Shown here: one piece after another, positions 61,872 to 64,000 of the stretch
Layout: the number at the start of each line of letters is the position of its first letter
Position numbering within the stretch: the first letter of the stretch is position 1
Assembly: GCA_951812895.1 (NCBI GenBank)
Contig: OX638333.1
Span: forward strand, 2,212,001 to 2,276,000
DNA: 64,000 bases
Direction of reading: 5' to 3'
DNA from: an uncultured Roseovarius sp.
GTDB taxonomy: Bacteria > Pseudomonadota > Alphaproteobacteria > Rhodobacterales > Rhodobacteraceae
The notes under the pieces: model-generated
Seen by the model: the letters and a program-made list of their open reading frames with translations, nothing else
Told to the model about the DNA's origin: nothing
Database searches by the model: none
Program-made: the position numbers and the translations under genes

Positions 61872-62960
61872 ATGGGCGCCTATATTCTTCGCAGGCTATT
61901 GCTGATTATCCCCACGCTTTTGGGCATCATGGTGATCAACTTTGTTTTGGTTCAGTTCGTGCCGGGTGGCCCGGTCGAGCAGGTGATTGCCCAGATGCAG
62001 GGCGGTGGTGACGTATTCGGCGGATTTGCCGGTGGCGGTGAAGATACGACATTTGAAACCGAAGACGGGGGTGACAGCAAATACCTGGGCGCGCGCGGCC
62101 TTCCGCCGGAATTCATTGAGGAGCTGGAGCGGCAGTTCGGCCTTGATAAGCCTCCGCTCGCGCGGTTCTTCAACATGATGTGGAACTATATGCGGTTTGA
62201 CTTTGGCGAGAGTTATTTTCGCAAGATTGACGTGACGGAGCTGGTTCTGGAAAAGATGCCGGTCAGTATCACGCTGGGGCTGTGGTCCACACTGATCGCC
62301 TATCTCGTGTCGATCCCATTAGGCATTCAAAAAGCGGTGCGTGATGGCAGTTCCTTTGACAGCTGGACCAGTGGGATCATCATCGCGGCCTATGCCATTC
62401 CCGGTTTTCTGTTTGCGATCATGCTGGTGGTGTTGTTCGCAGGTGGCAGTTACTGGCAGATTTTCCCGCTGCGCGGCCTGACATCCGACAACTTTGATCA
62501 GCTGACCCTGTGGGGCAAGGCCATGGATTACCTGTGGCATATTGCGTTGCCGGTGATTGCCTCCACAATCGCTGCATTTGCGACGCTGACTTTGCTGACC
62601 AAGAACTCGTTCATTGACGAGATCAAGAAACACTATGTGATGACTGCCCGCGCCAAGGGGTTAAGCGAGGGCAGGGTGCTTTATGGCCATGTTTTCCGTA
62701 ACGCGATGCTGATTGTGATTGCCGGATTTCCGGCGGTTTTTATCGGCGTGTTCTTTGGCGGGTCTCTGTTGATCGAGACGATCTTTTCTCTGGATGGCCT
62801 TGGGAGGCTTGGGTTTGAGGCTGCTGTAGGGCGCGATTACCCTGTAATGTTTGGCACGTTGTTTTTGTTTGGCTTGATTGGGTTACTCGTTAATATCCTG
62901 AGCGACCTGATGTATGTGCTGGTTGATCCGCGCATCGATTTTGAACGACGCGAGGGGTAG
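61872..62960 (+). CDS. yejB: YejB-type peptide ABC transporter permease
   Basis: The protein has six hydrophobic segments, beginning [20 protein letters not shown], and the BPD_transp_1 coupling motif with EAAVGRDYP / [21 protein letters not shown] (EAA loop). The insertion [20 protein letters not shown] between the first two segments is typical of YejB. It starts 8 bp after the yejA stop. The last codons are 3 bp from yejE. Confidence 0.94.
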   Translation: MGAYILRRLLLIIPTLLGIMVINFVLVQFVPGGPVEQVIAQMQGGGDVFGGFAGGGEDTTFETEDGGDSKYLGARGLPPEFIEELERQFGLDKPPLARFFNMMWNYMRFDFGESYFRKIDVTELVLEKMPVSITLGLWSTLIAYLVSIPLGIQKAVRDGSSFDSWTSGIIIAAYAIPGFLFAIMLVVLFAGGSYWQIFPLRGLTSDNFDQLTLWGKAMDYLWHIALPVIASTIAAFATLTLLTKNSFIDEIKKHYVMTARAKGLSEGRVLYGHVFRNAMLIVIAGFPAVFIGVFFGGSLLIETIFSLDGLGRLGFEAAVGRDYPVMFGTLFLFGLIGLLVNILSDLMYVLVDPRIDFERREG

Positions 62961-62963
62961 GTG

Positions 62964-64000
62964 ATGGCGCTTTCCCCGCTCAATCAAAGGCGCTGGCGCA
63001 ATTTCCGCCGTAACAGGCGGGCATTTTGGTCGCTCATCCTTTTTGCGATTCTCTTTGCGGTGGTCCTGCCCGCAGAATTTGTTGCCAACGACAAGCCGAT
63101 TTTGGTGAAATACCAGGACAGCTATTATACCCCGATCTGGAAATTTTACCCCGAGACAGCCTTTGGCGGCGATTTCGAAACCGAAGCTATCTACCGCGAT
63201 CCGGAGGTTGAATGCCTTATCGCGTCCGGTGGTTTGGAGATTTGTTTTGATGACCCCGAAGCTGTGATCGAAGATGCCCAGGACGGAGAGGTCGAAGGCG
63301 AGGCAATTGTTAAGGGTTGGGCCATTTGGCCGCCAATCCCCTATAGCTATGACACATCTGTTGACCGGCCCGGTGCCGCACCGTTGCCACCCAACGGTCA
63401 AAACCTATTAGGCACGGATGATACCAAGCGCGATGTGCTGGCGCGGGTTATTTATGGATTCCGGCTATCAGTGATGTTCACACTGATCGTGACGTTTGCT
63501 TCGGCCGCCATCGGTATATTTGCCGGGGCGGTTCAGGGATATTTCGGCGGTTGGGTTGATCTTATTTTTCAGCGGATCATCGAGATCTGGGCCTCAACCC
63601 CACAACTGTATGTAATCATCATCCTGTTTGCCATTTTACCACGCAGCTTTTGGCTGCTCGTGGGCATTACTGTACTGTTCGGCTGGATGGCGTTGGTCGG
63701 CGTGGTTCGGGCAGAGTTTCTGCGTGCCCGGAACCTTGAATATGTCCGGGCGGCCAAGGCATTGGGTGTGGGAAACCTGACCATCATGTTCCGGCACATG
63801 CTGCCCAATGCAATGGTGGCGACGCTAACCATGTTGCCATTTGTGATTACCGGGACAATTGCGTTGCTGGCCGGGCTCGATTTCCTTGGTTTCGGCCTGC
63901 CGTCAAGCGCGCCTAGCCTGGGTGAACTGACGTTACAGGCCAAGCAGAATCTGCAGGCCCCCTGGCTGGCGTTCACGGCGTTTTTCACCTTCGCGATCAT
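62964..64000 (+). CDS. yejE: YejE-type peptide ABC transporter permease (3' end cut by window)
   Basis: Translation from ATG 62964 gives MALSPLNQRRWRNFRRNRR, a first membrane segment, then a large outside loop containing the YejE text VANDKPILVKYQDSYYTP and ETAFGGDFETEA, and PPNGQNLLGTDDTKRDVLARV. The permease core follows with YVRAAKALGVGNLTIMFRHM (EAA loop). The frame is open at base 64000. It completes the YejABE membrane set; the remaining part and yejF lie downstream. Confidence 0.93.
   Translation, partial: MALSPLNQRRWRNFRRNRRAFWSLILFAILFAVVLPAEFVANDKPILVKYQDSYYTPIWKFYPETAFGGDFETEAIYRDPEVECLIASGGLEICFDDPEAVIEDAQDGEVEGEAIVKGWAIWPPIPYSYDTSVDRPGAAPLPPNGQNLLGTDDTKRDVLARVIYGFRLSVMFTLIVTFASAAIGIFAGAVQGYFGGWVDLIFQRIIEIWASTPQLYVIIILFAILPRSFWLLVGITVLFGWMALVGVVRAEFLRARNLEYVRAAKALGVGNLTIMFRHMLPNAMVATLTMLPFVITGTIALLAGLDFLGFGLPSSAPSLGELTLQAKQNLQAPWLAFTAFFTFAI

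Noticed and set aside
1-64000. tRNA genes, CRISPR arrays or prophage
   Set aside because: No cloverleaf-like T-loop context, no regular spaced repeats and no phage structural genes were seen on either strand.

Overview
The window reads as chromosome of an alphaproteobacterium of the Rhodobacterales (Roseobacter group). The evidence is the gene repertoire and style: TrcR/DUF1013, COQ9, a membrane-anchored CycM-type cytochrome c beside prephenate dehydratase, ClpS, HemF, an AcnA-type aconitase, a form II CO-dehydrogenase-like cox cluster, a dimethylglycine-dehydrogenase-like enzyme with a GlxA/GbdR-type regulator, GC-rich codon use, and a short alphaproteobacterial SRP RNA. No tRNA, rRNA, CRISPR array or prophage was seen.

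Layout. 1-5 kb: methylated-amine catabolism (GlxA-type regulator, DMGDH-like flavoenzyme, amine oxidase). 5-8.5 kb: RluA-type pseudouridine synthase, then a minus-strand surface-glycan operon (GT25, GT11 fucosyltransferase, kinase-like protein). 8.5-13 kb: aldehyde dehydrogenase, 1-Cys peroxiredoxin, a membrane LuxR-type regulator with a PepSY protein, and an aspartoacylase-family hydrolase. 13-21 kb: rpsU, a COQ9/quinone reductase/BNR-repeat/membrane-protein run, RNase T2, trcR, recR and ybaB. 21-30 kb: acnA, DUF1223, HAD hydrolase, clpS, RsmC-like methyltransferase, SDR, hemF, LpxL-like acyltransferase. 30-31.4 kb: a three-gene nitrile hydratase/thiocyanate hydrolase family operon whose beta subunit is split in two. 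31.5-34.3 kb: a membrane protein, dnaX and a PTP-like phosphatase. 34.3-42 kb: an accessory segment made of a gene-poor repeat-bearing stretch, a GAF-Fis regulator, coxG-coxS-coxL-coxM, a decayed IS6-family transposase and then ffs. 42-59 kb: mixed metabolic genes (TPR protein, two D-2-hydroxyacid dehydrogenases, amidohydrolase, CpdB-like nucleotidase, NudC, PHP protein, DEAD-box helicase, URO-D-family protein with a divergent MocR regulator, cupin, pheA, cycM). 59.9-64 kb: yejA-yejB-yejE peptide ABC transporter, cut by the window end.

Points that stand out: (1) the scnB-scnA-scnC-like operon at 30.1-31.4 kb; (2) the genes ffs, dnaX, ybaB and recR lie in the same strand and order as the compact scr-dnaX-yaaK-recR block of Bacillus, but separated by two large insertions, one holding the cox cluster with an IS remnant at its edge; (3) a kinase-like protein whose C-terminus looks like the small subdomain of acyl-CoA synthetases; (4) a GAF-Fis regulator without an AAA+ domain next to a perfect 12-bp inverted repeat in front of coxG; (5) several unexplained inverted or dispersed repeats. 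All function calls rest on reading motifs by eye; no database search was run.
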